From Lactobacillus selangorensis (GTDB taxonomy: Bacteria > Bacillota > Bacilli > Lactobacillales > Lactobacillaceae), in contig NZ_JQAZ01000003.1 in the NCBI RefSeq assembly GCF_001437205.1, positions 124,001 to 188,000 on the forward strand: a stretch of DNA of 64,000 bases, given 5' to 3'. This document shows positions 44,355-52,877 of the stretch, piece after piece; within the stretch, counting starts at the first letter, position 1; each line of letters opens with the position of its first letter. The translations under genes were made by a program, and so were the position numbers. Below the pieces are notes generated by a model. It was not told the DNA's origin and searched no databases. It worked only from the letters and a program-made list of their open reading frames with translations.

Positions 44355-45079
44355 TTGGAACAGCTTTGATTATCGGAGCATCCGGTGATATCGGAACAGC
44401 GACGGCCAAGGAATTGGCGGCGGCCGGCTGGTCGCTCGATCTCCATTACAACCATAACCAGCAGCGGATTCAGGCATTAAGTACGGATTTACATGCGCAA
44501 TATCCGGACCAGGATTTTCTGCCAGTCCAGGCTGATTTAACCGATGAAGCAAGTGTGGCGCAACTGCAGACCCAGTTATTCAGTGTCGATGCAGTCGTTT
44601 TTGCGGCCGGCATCACTTTCTACGGTTTGTTTCAGGAATTGTCAGCCGAACAGCTGGAACAGTTGTGGCAGATTCATGTCAAATCGCCCTTACTGCTAGT
44701 GCAGGGCCTGCAGGAGAAACTAGCTCGCAGCCACCATGGCCGAATTGTTTTTGTCGGTTCGGTTTACGGCGGACGAGGCAGTGCAATGGAAGTAGCGTAT
44801 AGCACTGTCAAAGGGGCCCAAACGGCTTTTGCCAATGCCTATGCCCAAGAGGTGGCTTCATTAGGCATCACTGTCAATGTGATTGCACCAGGTGCTGTAG
44901 CAACACAGATGAATGCTCAGTTTGATGGGGCGGCCCAAGCGGCTATTCAGGCCACAATTCCGGCCGGCCACTTTGCGGCGCCGCAGGAAATTGCTTACTG
45001 GGTACTGGCACTGCTGGATCCACGTGCGAGTTATTTAACAGGACAAACTTTATATGTCGATGGCGGATGGTTGAAATAA
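44351..45079 (+). CDS. ymfI: Short-chain dehydrogenase/reductase (YmfI-like)
   Basis: This 242-residue SDR has the nucleotide-binding motif ALIIGASGDIGTATAKEL (GxxxGxG variant), the catalytic YSTVK in EVAYSTVKGAQTAFANAY and the serine in VGSVYG. It resembles 3-oxoacyl-ACP reductases, but its role in the ymf operon is unknown. It is coupled to ymfH by ATGA, and ymfM/rodZ follows. Confidence 0.93.
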   Translation: MIGTALIIGASGDIGTATAKELAAAGWSLDLHYNHNQQRIQALSTDLHAQYPDQDFLPVQADLTDEASVAQLQTQLFSVDAVVFAAGITFYGLFQELSAEQLEQLWQIHVKSPLLLVQGLQEKLARSHHGRIVFVGSVYGGRGSAMEVAYSTVKGAQTAFANAYAQEVASLGITVNVIAPGAVATQMNAQFDGAAQAAIQATIPAGHFAAPQEIAYWVLALLDPRASYLTGQTLYVDGGWLK

Positions 45080-45105
45080 TAGGAACGTGGTAGGTGAACG
45101 AAAAA

Positions 45106-46008
45106 ATGAGTAATATCGGGGAAGAACTCCGTGATGCCCGCATTAAAAAGGGCTACACCTTGGATGATCTCCAACAGATCACCAAGATTCAAAAACGTTA
45201 TTTGATTGCGATCGAAGAAGAAAAATTCGATGAACTGCCAGGCGATTTTTATGTCCGGGCTTTCATCAAACAATACGCCGATACGGTCGGATTAGACGGC
45301 AATGAATTATTAGAGCAATATCAGGAAAACGTCCCCCAGACGGATCCGCAAAAATACGTTGATCAGTCGGTCAGCGAGCAAACACGTACTTCGAAGGCAA
45401 CGACCAATACGTGGTGGTTCCGGCTCGAGCAGCGTTTGCCGCAGATCATCATTGTCTTTTTAGTGGTCGTTTTAATTGGGGCCATCTATGCTTTTATGCT
45501 GCACAAACGGTCCGAAAACAAGCCGACGATTCCGGATAACGGGGCCAAAGTGACTGTGTCGACCAATGCTAGTGCTAAAAAACGGGAATCTATCTCACGT
45601 GCCAAGGCCAGTTCCAGCAAAATGGCGGCATCGGCCAAAAAGAAATCGTCTACTTCAACGAAGAAACTAGCCGTCAAGCAGACTGCCAAAAGCGGTAATA
45701 CACAAGCTTATACAATCACGAATCTGCCAACGGATAAGGACAGCCAGTTAGTGATCTCTGCCAAGAATAATGGCTCAGCTTGGATCACGGTGACACTGGA
45801 CGACGCCACCTCAGCCACCTATACTGGGGAAGTAACGACGAGTGCCTCGCATACGGTGACGATTCCAAAAGCAACTAAGAAGATTGTGCTGACCAGCGGC
45901 AATTTAGCCAATACCGGCCTGAAGCTGAATGAGACCGATGTGGCCTTAACCGCAGACAGTACGGCCAATTCAAGCGAAAAAACGACCATTACCTTTAGTG
46001 TGAAGTAA
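45106..46008 (+). CDS. RodZ-like cell-shape protein (YmfM), HTH plus DUF4115
   Basis: This 300-residue membrane protein has an N-terminal Xre-type helix-turn-helix (IGEELRDARIKKGYTLDDLQ, residues 1-80), one membrane helix (IIIVFLVVVLIGAIYAFML, ~110-130), a Ser/Lys/Ala-rich spacer and a C-terminal DUF4115 domain. The arrangement is that of RodZ, which links MreB to the membrane. The ATG at 45106 follows AGGTG, and the GTG at 45094 is part of that ribosome site. Confidence 0.92.
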   Translation: MSNIGEELRDARIKKGYTLDDLQQITKIQKRYLIAIEEEKFDELPGDFYVRAFIKQYADTVGLDGNELLEQYQENVPQTDPQKYVDQSVSEQTRTSKATTNTWWFRLEQRLPQIIIVFLVVVLIGAIYAFMLHKRSENKPTIPDNGAKVTVSTNASAKKRESISRAKASSSKMAASAKKKSSTSTKKLAVKQTAKSGNTQAYTITNLPTDKDSQLVISAKNNGSAWITVTLDDATSATYTGEVTTSASHTVTIPKATKKIVLTSGNLANTGLKLNETDVALTADSTANSSEKTTITFSVK

Positions 46009-46035
46009 AAAAGTAGTCAAAGGAGAAACAAATTT

Positions 46036-46620
46036 ATGAATTTACCCAACAAATTAACCATGTTTCGGATCATTCTGATCCCAATCTTTACCTTAGTTCT
46101 AGCACTTGGGATTCCAGGCGGCAGCATTACGGTTGCCGGCACCGTGATTCCATGGGCCAATCTGGTCGCAACTGTGATTTTTATCGTGGCTTCGCTGACC
46201 GATTTAGCCGATGGAAAAATTGCACGTTCGCAGCACCTGGTCACTAATTTTGGGAAATTTGCCGATCCTTTGGCTGACAAAATTCTGGTGCTGACGGCGT
46301 TTGTTTTTCTGACCTCGTTTGGTATCGTGCCGGCATGGGTTACATCAATCATTGTCTGGCGTGAACTGGCGGTGACTGGGCTCCGTCTGCTTTTGAGCGA
46401 AGGCGGCGAAGTGATGGCGGCTGCAATGCCAGGCAAGATTAAGACAACATCGCAGATGATTGCAATCATCTTGTTATTATTGAACAACGTCTTCTTCAAT
46501 AACATTCATTTGCCGTTAGGACAGATTATGCTGTACGTTGCTTTATTCTTTACAATTTACTCCGGTGCCGATTACTTTATTAAAAATCGTGGCGTCTTTT
46601 CAGATTCATTCACACATTAG
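46036..46620 (+). CDS. pgsA: CDP-diacylglycerol-glycerol-3-phosphate 3-phosphatidyltransferase
   Basis: This 194-residue membrane enzyme makes phosphatidylglycerophosphate, the precursor of phosphatidylglycerol. The CDP-alcohol phosphotransferase motif is DLADGKIARSQHLV...FGKFADPLADKIL. Four to five helices are predicted. AAAGGAG lies before the ATG. cinA follows by 28 bases. Confidence 0.96.
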   Translation: MNLPNKLTMFRIILIPIFTLVLALGIPGGSITVAGTVIPWANLVATVIFIVASLTDLADGKIARSQHLVTNFGKFADPLADKILVLTAFVFLTSFGIVPAWVTSIIVWRELAVTGLRLLLSEGGEVMAAAMPGKIKTTSQMIAIILLLLNNVFFNNIHLPLGQIMLYVALFFTIYSGADYFIKNRGVFSDSFTH

Positions 46621-46629
46621 TTGCGTAAT
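46621..46629 (+). promoter_or_regulatory. Candidate competence promoter element upstream of cinA
   Basis: TTGCGTAAT begins directly after the pgsA stop and ends 19 bases before the cinA ATG. It is identical to the element before coiA and comFA. Confidence 0.45.
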
Positions 46630-46648
46630 GGTAAGGTAGGAGGACAAA

Positions 46649-47899
46649 ATGCAGGCAGAAATTATTGCAGTTGGAACGGAAATGTTATTGGGCCAGATCG
46701 TGGACACGAATGGCCCTTTTATGGCCCGGCAACTAGCCGACCTAGGAATCAATTTATATACGGAAACGATTGTCGGCGACAATCCTGAACGGCTGGAAGA
46801 AGCCATTCAGCTTGCCGATTCACGAAGTCAGTTGACGATTCTGATCGGCGGCTTAGGACCGACTAAGGATGATCTGACCAAGCAGACGGTGGCGAAACAT
46901 CTTGGCGTCGATCTGATGCTTGATGAAACCGCCATGAAACAAATCGCGGCGCATTTTAAGCAGGCCCAGCGTGAGATGACACCCAATAACTGGGTTCAGG
47001 CGCAAGTGCCAGCAGGGGCAACTGTCTTGCCGAATACAATCGGGTTGGCTGTCGGCGGATTCAGCGAGAAAAATGGGCATGGTTATTTGATTCTGCCAGG
47101 TCCGCCCCGTGAATTCGAACCGATGGTGACGCAATTTGTACGACCGTTACTCGCAAAAACGTACCATCCCGATGAAGAAATTATTTCACGAGTGCTCCGG
47201 TTCTACGGCATCGGCGAATCTCGTTTAGCTACTGAACTAGCCGATTTAATCGACCAGCAGCAGAATCCGACGATTGCACCTTACATCAAGGCGGATGAAG
47301 TGACGTTGCGGCTGACGGCTCGGGCCCATACGGACGCGGAAGCCAAAAAGTTGCTGGATCAAACGGAACAGCAGATTCAGGCCCGAATCGGTCAGTATTT
47401 CTATGGCTATGGCGATGATAATTCATTGGCACAGGTTGTTGTGACGGCCTTAAAAGCACAACATGTGTCGATTACCGCCGCCGAAAGTTTGACGGCAGGT
47501 CTGTTTCAGGCCACGATTGGCAGTATTCCCGGTGCTTCGGAGATTTTCAATGGCGGTTTTGTGACGTATGCATTAGCGGCCAAAGCCAGTTTGCTGGATA
47601 TTCCGACGGCCCAGCTTGAACATGACGGGGTCGTCAGCGCCGAAACAGCTATTGCGATGGCTCGGCAGAGTAAAGCTAAAATGAATAGCGACATTGGAAT
47701 TTCCTTTACTGGCGTCGCTGGACCTGATGAATTGGAAGGTCATCCGGCGGGGACGGTTTATATTGGTTTGGCTTTTAAAAATCAGGAACCAGTCGCACAG
47801 CTGTATCACTTTTCAGGCGGCCGTAATGATGTCCGGCGCCGTTCAGTAATGAGCGGCTTAAGCTTGATTTTACGGGCTTTACAGGCAGAAAATAAATAG
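46649..47899 (+). CDS. cinA: Competence/damage-inducible protein CinA
   Basis: This 416-residue protein has two parts. The N-terminal MoCF-like domain (AEIIAVGTEMLLGQIVDTNG, LIGGLGPTKDDLTK) is linked to ADP-ribose or NMN pyrophosphatase activity. The C-terminal domain (ITAAESLTAGLFQATIGS, GISFTGVAGPDELEG) is a nicotinamide-nucleotide amidase. In streptococci cinA is competence-induced together with recA, and the same order is seen here. AGGAGG lies before the ATG. Confidence 0.96.
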   Translation: MQAEIIAVGTEMLLGQIVDTNGPFMARQLADLGINLYTETIVGDNPERLEEAIQLADSRSQLTILIGGLGPTKDDLTKQTVAKHLGVDLMLDETAMKQIAAHFKQAQREMTPNNWVQAQVPAGATVLPNTIGLAVGGFSEKNGHGYLILPGPPREFEPMVTQFVRPLLAKTYHPDEEIISRVLRFYGIGESRLATELADLIDQQQNPTIAPYIKADEVTLRLTARAHTDAEAKKLLDQTEQQIQARIGQYFYGYGDDNSLAQVVVTALKAQHVSITAAESLTAGLFQATIGSIPGASEIFNGGFVTYALAAKASLLDIPTAQLEHDGVVSAETAIAMARQSKAKMNSDIGISFTGVAGPDELEGHPAGTVYIGLAFKNQEPVAQLYHFSGGRNDVRRRSVMSGLSLILRALQAENK

Positions 47900-47912
47900 G
47901 AACATTTGTTCG
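47899..47912. promoter_or_regulatory. LexA (SOS) operator of recA
   Basis: GGAACATTTGTTCG matches the Gram-positive CGAAC-N4-GTTCG box except for its first base. It overlaps the last base of cinA and lies just upstream of the recA -35. Confidence 0.8.
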
Positions 47913-47920
47913 ATTTTTGC

Positions 47921-47949
47921 TTGCTTTTCTGCAACTGAACCAGTAAAAT
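47921..47949 (+). promoter_or_regulatory. Promoter of recA
   Basis: TTGCTT (47921-47926), a 17-bp spacer and TAAAAT (47944-47949). Confidence 0.75.
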
Positions 47950-47993
47950 AAGAGGTACACAAGAGTTGAAACGACCTTTGAGGAGGTAACAGA

Positions 47994-49118
47994 TTGGCTA
48001 AAGATGAACGTCAAGCAGCTTTAGATTCTGCTTTGAAGAAAATTGAAAAAGACTTTGGGAAAGGTTCCATCATGCGGATGGGCGATAAGGCTGATTCCAA
48101 AATCTCAACCGTCTCGACCGGATCACTGGCGCTTGATGATGCATTAGGCGTTGGCGGTTTCCCACGGGGACGGATTATTGAAGTTTACGGCCCAGAAAGT
48201 TCTGGGAAAACGACCTTAGCATTGCAGGCTGTTGCCGAAGTGCAGAAGCAAGGTGGTACAGCTGCGTATATCGATGCTGAAAACGCAATGGACCCTGAAT
48301 ATGCCAAGGCATTAGGGGTCAATATTGATGATTTATTGATTTCACAACCAGATACTGGCGAACAAGGCTTGGAAATCATGGATGCCTTAGTTTCTTCCGG
48401 TGCAATCGACATTGTTGTTGTCGATTCAGTAGCGGCTTTAGTGCCCCGTGCCGAAATCGAAGGTGAAATGGGTGATGCCCATGTCGGCTTGCAGGCCCGT
48501 TTGATGTCCCAAGCATTGCGGAAATTATCCGGTTCGATCAATAAGACTAAGACAATCGCAATCTTCATCAACCAGATTCGTGAAAAAGTCGGCGTCATGT
48601 TCGGAAACCCTGAAACGACTCCTGGCGGCCGGGCTTTGAAGTTCTATGCGACGATCCGTCTGGAAATCCGCCGTGCTGAACAAATTAAAAACGGCACCGA
48701 AGTCGTCGGAAACCGGACCAAGATTAAAGTGGTCAAGAACAAGGTTGCACCGCCATTCCGGCGCGCTGAAGTCGATATTATGTATGGCAAGGGGATTTCT
48801 CAAACCGGCGAAATTATCGACATGGCCGTTGAAAAGGATATCGTTAATAAGAGTGGTTCGTGGTACTCTTACGGCGATGAACGAATCGGCCAGGGCCGTG
48901 AAAATGCCAAGCAGTATTTGGAAGATCATCCAGATGTTGAAGACGAACTGCGCCAGAAAGTGCGGACAGCTTACGGCATGGATGGTGAAGGCGAAGCAGA
49001 TGCAGAAGCAAATGCAGCCGAAAAAGCTAAAGACGATAAAAACAAGGACAGCAAAGATAAGAAAAAAGACGCTCCTAAAGAAGAAGCGCCAACCTTATTT
49101 GATGCGGATAAAAAATAA
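47994..49118 (+). CDS. recA: Recombinase A, TTG start
   Basis: RecA is a 374-residue strand-exchange protein for recombination, DNA repair and activation of LexA cleavage. Walker [14 protein letters not shown], Walker [14 protein letters not shown] and [22 protein letters not shown] are intact. The C-terminal tail is long, acidic and Lys/Asp-rich. The TTG at 47994 follows GGAGGTAAC. A LexA box and its own promoter lie upstream, and read-through from cinA is likely. Confidence 0.98.
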   Translation: MAKDERQAALDSALKKIEKDFGKGSIMRMGDKADSKISTVSTGSLALDDALGVGGFPRGRIIEVYGPESSGKTTLALQAVAEVQKQGGTAAYIDAENAMDPEYAKALGVNIDDLLISQPDTGEQGLEIMDALVSSGAIDIVVVDSVAALVPRAEIEGEMGDAHVGLQARLMSQALRKLSGSINKTKTIAIFINQIREKVGVMFGNPETTPGGRALKFYATIRLEIRRAEQIKNGTEVVGNRTKIKVVKNKVAPPFRRAEVDIMYGKGISQTGEIIDMAVEKDIVNKSGSWYSYGDERIGQGRENAKQYLEDHPDVEDELRQKVRTAYGMDGEGEADAEANAAEKAKDDKNKDSKDKKKDAPKEEAPTLFDADKK

Positions 49119-49130
49119 TTTGTTCCTGTC

Positions 49131-49169
49131 AAGCAGCTTGCCAAGGTAATCTTGGCAAGCTGCTTTTTT
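49131..49169 (+). terminator. Terminator of recA
   Basis: A perfect 15-bp stem AAGCAGCTTGCCAAG...CTTGGCAAGCTGCTT followed by T6. Confidence 0.95.
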
Positions 49170-49246
49170 GATGTCACAAAAAGATAACGGGAAAATGACA
49201 ATTGAAAAGAAAGGCCGTCAAATCCGTTTATAGAGGCCAAATTTTA

Positions 49247-49275
49247 TTGACAGTCATATGTGTAAATTATAGAAT
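49247..49275 (+). promoter_or_regulatory. Promoter of rny
   Basis: TTGACA (49247-49252), a 17-bp spacer and TAGAAT (49270-49275). It gives a leader of about 95 bases that is AT-rich with no clear structure. Confidence 0.85.
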
Positions 49276-49379
49276 GAAAAGGTAAATAGTAATCAAAATT
49301 TAACAAACCATCTTTAAAAAATTTTACGATTTACGTTTTTAGTTTAATCGAATTTTTTTGATGATGCGGAGGTGAGAAG

Positions 49380-50876
49380 ATGAATTTAGTGATTTCATTA
49401 ATCCTCGCAGTCATCATGTTAGTTATCGGGTTATTCAGTGGTTATTTCGTTCGTAAAAACATTCATGATAAGCAGATCAACGGCGCTAAAGATACTGCAG
49501 AGGGTATTATTGAAACTGCTAAGCAACAGGCAGAAACGCAAAAAAAGGAGCGGCGGGCCGAAGCGCAAAAACAGGAAAACCGGTTATTGCAGCGCGAAGA
49601 AACACTCGACCACAAGGATACGACGCTTGAGAACAAAGAGCAGTCCTTGTCCGATCGGGAAACCAACTTGAACAATCGCCAGCAGAAACTGGACGACAAA
49701 CATGCTCAAGTTGATGATTTGATCAATCAGCAGAAGGCCAAACTCGAAGAAGTGGCTGAATTGTCGAGGGATGATGCAAAGGGCATCATTATTCATCAGA
49801 CTCAGCAGGATCTTCAGCATGAACGAGCTGTGATGATCAAGGAAAGTGAAGACCAGGCCAAGTCAGAAGCTGACCGTAAGGCGAAGCTGCTGATTGCCGA
49901 TGCTATTCAGCGGAGTGCAGCGGATATGGTGACGGAAACAACAGTGACCGTGGTCAACTTACCAAATGAAGAAATGAAAGGCCGGATTATTGGCCGTGAA
50001 GGCCGCAATATTCGGACGTTAGAGACGTTGACCGGGATTGACCTGATCATCGACGATACGCCGGAAGCGGTCGTTTTGAGCGGCTTTGATCCGATTCGGC
50101 GGGAAATTGCCCGCATTGCCTTAGAGAAGCTCATCCAAGACGGCCGGATTCATCCGGCTCGAATCGAAGAAGCAGTCGATAAGGCCCGCAAGGAAATGGA
50201 CAGTCGCATCCGTGAAATCGGGGAACAAGCTGTCTTTGACCTCGACATTCACAACATGCATCCTGACTTGATTAAGATTGTCGGACGACTGCACTTCCGG
50301 ACCAGTTATGGACAGAATGTGCTCAACCATTCGATTGAAGTGGCCAAGTTAGCCGGTGTCATGGCAGCCGAACTTGGCGAAGATGAAAATCTAGCTAAAC
50401 GCGCCGGTCTGCTCCATGATATTGGGAAAGCCCTTGACCATGAAGTTGATGGCTCGCATGTTGAAATCGGGGTCGAAATTGCCAAGAAGTATAATGAACC
50501 CGAAGTCGTTGTCAACACGATTGCTTCACACCATGGCGACGTTGAACCAACGTCCGTCATTGCCGTTTTAGTTGCAGCTGCCGATGCCATTTCGGCAGCC
50601 CGGCCAGGCGCACGCAGCGAATCGCTTGAAAACTATATCCACCGTTTGGAGAAGCTGGAAGAAATTACCAACAGTTTCAAGGGAGTCGATCATAGTTATG
50701 CGATCCAAGCCGGCCGTGAAGTGCGGGTTGTCGTCAAGCCCAACGAGATCAGCGATGATCAATCCGTTGTGCTGGCGCATGACATTAAGAACCAGATCGA
50801 AAAAGAATTGGATTACCCGGGTCACATCAAAGTGACCGTTATTCGAGAAACACGAACAATCGAATATGCCAAATAA
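49380..50876 (+). CDS. rny: Ribonuclease Y
   Basis: RNase Y is a 498-residue membrane-anchored endoribonuclease that starts mRNA decay. It has an N-terminal helix ([23 protein letters not shown]), a long charged coiled coil (~30-160), a KH domain ([20 protein letters not shown]) and an HD domain ([21 protein letters not shown]). It is about 20 residues shorter than the usual 519-520, probably three heptads fewer in the coiled coil. GGAGGTG lies before the ATG. Confidence 0.97.
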   Translation: MNLVISLILAVIMLVIGLFSGYFVRKNIHDKQINGAKDTAEGIIETAKQQAETQKKERRAEAQKQENRLLQREETLDHKDTTLENKEQSLSDRETNLNNRQQKLDDKHAQVDDLINQQKAKLEEVAELSRDDAKGIIIHQTQQDLQHERAVMIKESEDQAKSEADRKAKLLIADAIQRSAADMVTETTVTVVNLPNEEMKGRIIGREGRNIRTLETLTGIDLIIDDTPEAVVLSGFDPIRREIARIALEKLIQDGRIHPARIEEAVDKARKEMDSRIREIGEQAVFDLDIHNMHPDLIKIVGRLHFRTSYGQNVLNHSIEVAKLAGVMAAELGEDENLAKRAGLLHDIGKALDHEVDGSHVEIGVEIAKKYNEPEVVVNTIASHHGDVEPTSVIAVLVAAADAISAARPGARSESLENYIHRLEKLEEITNSFKGVDHSYAIQAGREVRVVVKPNEISDDQSVVLAHDIKNQIEKELDYPGHIKVTVIRETRTIEYAK

Positions 50877-50904
50877 ACATGGTGCAGATGAACACTAGAC
50901 GAAC

Positions 50905-50934
50905 AGGTTTCGACAGGGATGTCGGGGCCTTTTT
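50905..50934 (+). terminator. Terminator of rny
   Basis: AGGTTTCGACA...TGTCGGGGCCT (three G-U pairs) followed by T4. Confidence 0.7.
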
Positions 50935-50975
50935 GTTTGCCAGCGACTGATTTAGGCAAGCGTCTAAAGATTGAT

Positions 50976-51003
50976 TTGGTTCTGAAATGGAGTAAGGTAT
51001 AAT
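50976..51003 (+). promoter_or_regulatory. Promoter of tagO
   Basis: TTGGTT (50976-50981), a 16-bp spacer and TATAAT (50998-51003). Confidence 0.7.
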
Positions 51004-51038
51004 AGAACTAGTTCATTAAGAAAGTAGGAACCCCATTT

Positions 51039-52139
51039 ATGTCGAGCATGTTTAGTATTATTGTGAAACTATTCGTGACCATGCTGATTGCAGCAGGAAT
51101 CACGCCCTTCGTCCGCAAAATTGCCTTTGTACTGGGTGCGGTCGATAATCCCAACGCACGGCGGGTCAATAAAAAGCCGATGCCCACAATGGGCGGCCTT
51201 GCCATTTTTATGGCCTATACCTTTGCTACGTTTGTGCTATTACGCAACCAATTTCCGACCCACGTCCTGTTCGGGACGTTTCTCGGCGAAATTGCGATCA
51301 TTTTGACGGGAATGATCGATGATGTCAAGGAGTTGAAGCCCCGGCAGAAAATGTTAGGCATTTTTATCGCCGCTTTATTGATTTGCCTGATTGCCGGTAT
51401 TCGGATGGACGAAGTCACGCTCCCGATTTTCGGGACCTTCCAGCTTGGGTGGTGGAGTTATCCGATCACGATCTTCTGGATCTTGGCGATCACCAATGCT
51501 GTCAATTTGATTGATGGGCTCGATGGTTTAGCAACTGGGGTGTCGATCATTGCGCTGTTTACGATGGGAGTCATCGCCTATTTCTTCCTGACGGTGCCGT
51601 ACATGTATGTGTCCGTGATGATTTTCACCTTAGCCGCCGCTGAAATCGGGTTCCTGCCGCATAACTTCCATCCGGCCAAGATTTTCTTGGGCGACACGGG
51701 GTCGTTGTTTATCGGCTTTATGATTTCCGTCTTTTCGTTGCAGGGTTTGAAGAATGTAACGTTCATCACTTTGATTATTCCGGTGATCATTTTAGGGGTT
51801 CCGATTACCGACACGACCTTTGCCATGCTGCGTCGAATTTTAAATAAAAAACCGATTTCGCAGGCTGATAAGGGCCACCTGCATCATCGGTTAATGGTGA
51901 TGGGGCTCAGCCATCGCCAGACCGTTTTGACGATTTATGGGATTGCCTTGATTTTTGCCTTTATTTCATTGCTGTATCCATTGTCGCCGTTATGGGGCGG
52001 CTTGCTGCTGACTGTGGCCGTTCTAATCGGTTTGGAAATTTTCGTCGAGCTGATCGGCTTGATGGGGCCGAACCGCCAGCCGCTGCTGCATTTTATTGAA
52101 GGCATGATTCGGGGCCGTAAAAATCATAAAGAAAAATAA
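51039..52139 (+). CDS. tagO: Undecaprenyl-phosphate N-acetylglucosaminyl 1-phosphate transferase (TagO/WecA)
   Basis: This 366-residue membrane enzyme with about ten helices transfers GlcNAc-1-phosphate from UDP-GlcNAc to undecaprenyl phosphate. That is the first step of wall teichoic acid and of some other polysaccharides. Motifs are MPTMGGLAIF, ILTGMIDDVKEL, NAVNLIDGLDGLATG, KIFLGDTGSLFIG and the His cluster GHLHHRLMVMG. A bidirectional terminator follows. Confidence 0.93.
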   Translation: MSSMFSIIVKLFVTMLIAAGITPFVRKIAFVLGAVDNPNARRVNKKPMPTMGGLAIFMAYTFATFVLLRNQFPTHVLFGTFLGEIAIILTGMIDDVKELKPRQKMLGIFIAALLICLIAGIRMDEVTLPIFGTFQLGWWSYPITIFWILAITNAVNLIDGLDGLATGVSIIALFTMGVIAYFFLTVPYMYVSVMIFTLAAAEIGFLPHNFHPAKIFLGDTGSLFIGFMISVFSLQGLKNVTFITLIIPVIILGVPITDTTFAMLRRILNKKPISQADKGHLHHRLMVMGLSHRQTVLTIYGIALIFAFISLLYPLSPLWGGLLLTVAVLIGLEIFVELIGLMGPNRQPLLHFIEGMIRGRKNHKEK

Positions 52140-52141
52140 AC

Positions 52142-52174
52142 AAAAAGGACGAAAACTCAGTTTTCGTCCTTTTT
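52142..52174. terminator. Bidirectional terminator between tagO and the YigZ-family gene
   Basis: A 15-bp perfect stem AAAAAGGACGAAAAC...GTTTTCGTCCTTTTT. It overlaps the last codons of the YigZ-family gene. Confidence 0.93.
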
Positions 52175-52825
52175 GTTGTGCAACGTTTGCGGATCAATCG
52201 GTGTTTCTTGAAAGATTGCTTTGCCGACTGTGAAGGTAACTTGGTCATTGAGCAGGTCGATCAATTCGTGCTGAACGGCGTCAATCTGGTCGAAATCGAT
52301 GAAAGCAGTCACCGTGACTTGATCGGTATAATCGGTTTGTTCGATCGAATAGGGGCTTTCGTCAAAATAGTGATTCAGTGTGCCTAATTGCGGGTAGGCG
52401 ATTTTAATTTTCAGGGTTTTCTGCAGATGGCCCCGCACAATGCCGATTGTTTCGGCGGCTTGCGAAACAGAGTGACTGTACGCCCGAATCAAACCGCCGC
52501 TGCCGAGTTTGATGCCGCCAAAGTAACGAGTCGTCACGGCAACGACATTTTGCAAACCCATCTGTTTGAGCACGTTCAGCATCGGAACTCCAGCTGTGCC
52601 GCTGGGTTCGCCATCGTCGCTGGCTCGTTGTACCTGATTGTGGTCGCCGATTTGATAGGCAAAACAATGATGGTTGGCTTTTGACTCAGCTTTGCGAATT
52701 TGTTCGATAAAGGCTTGGGCCTCTTTTTCGGTGGCCACGCGTTTCATGGTACAGATGAAACGGGATTTTTTGATTGTCTGCTCATTTTGACCGTCATGGG
52801 CAATCGTAATGTATTCGGTAATCAT
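52157..52825 (-). CDS. YigZ/IMPACT family protein (UPF0029)
   Basis: This 222-residue protein is of the YigZ/IMPACT family: KKSRFICTMKRVATEKEAQAF, SKANHHCFAYQIGDHNQVQRASDDGEPSGTAG and VVTRYFGGIKLGSGGLIRAY. The N-terminal part is the conserved IMPACT domain and the C-terminal part is the DUF1949-like region. The E. coli protein has been linked to peptide or translation-related functions, but the role here is unknown. It is divergent from comFA. Confidence 0.93.
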   Translation of the reverse strand: MITEYITIAHDGQNEQTIKKSRFICTMKRVATEKEAQAFIEQIRKAESKANHHCFAYQIGDHNQVQRASDDGEPSGTAGVPMLNVLKQMGLQNVVAVTTRYFGGIKLGSGGLIRAYSHSVSQAAETIGIVRGHLQKTLKIKIAYPQLGTLNHYFDESPYSIEQTDYTDQVTVTAFIDFDQIDAVQHELIDLLNDQVTFTVGKAIFQETPIDPQTLHNKKDEN

Positions 52826-52848
52826 TTTTAAACCTCCTTTAAACTAGT

Positions 52849-52857
52849 TTGCGTAAT
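52849..52857 (+). promoter_or_regulatory. Candidate competence promoter element upstream of comFA
   Basis: TTGCGTAAT ends 20 bases before the comFA ATG. It is identical to the element before coiA and cinA. Confidence 0.45.
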
Positions 52858-52877
52858 TTCATTATAGAGGTGATGAA

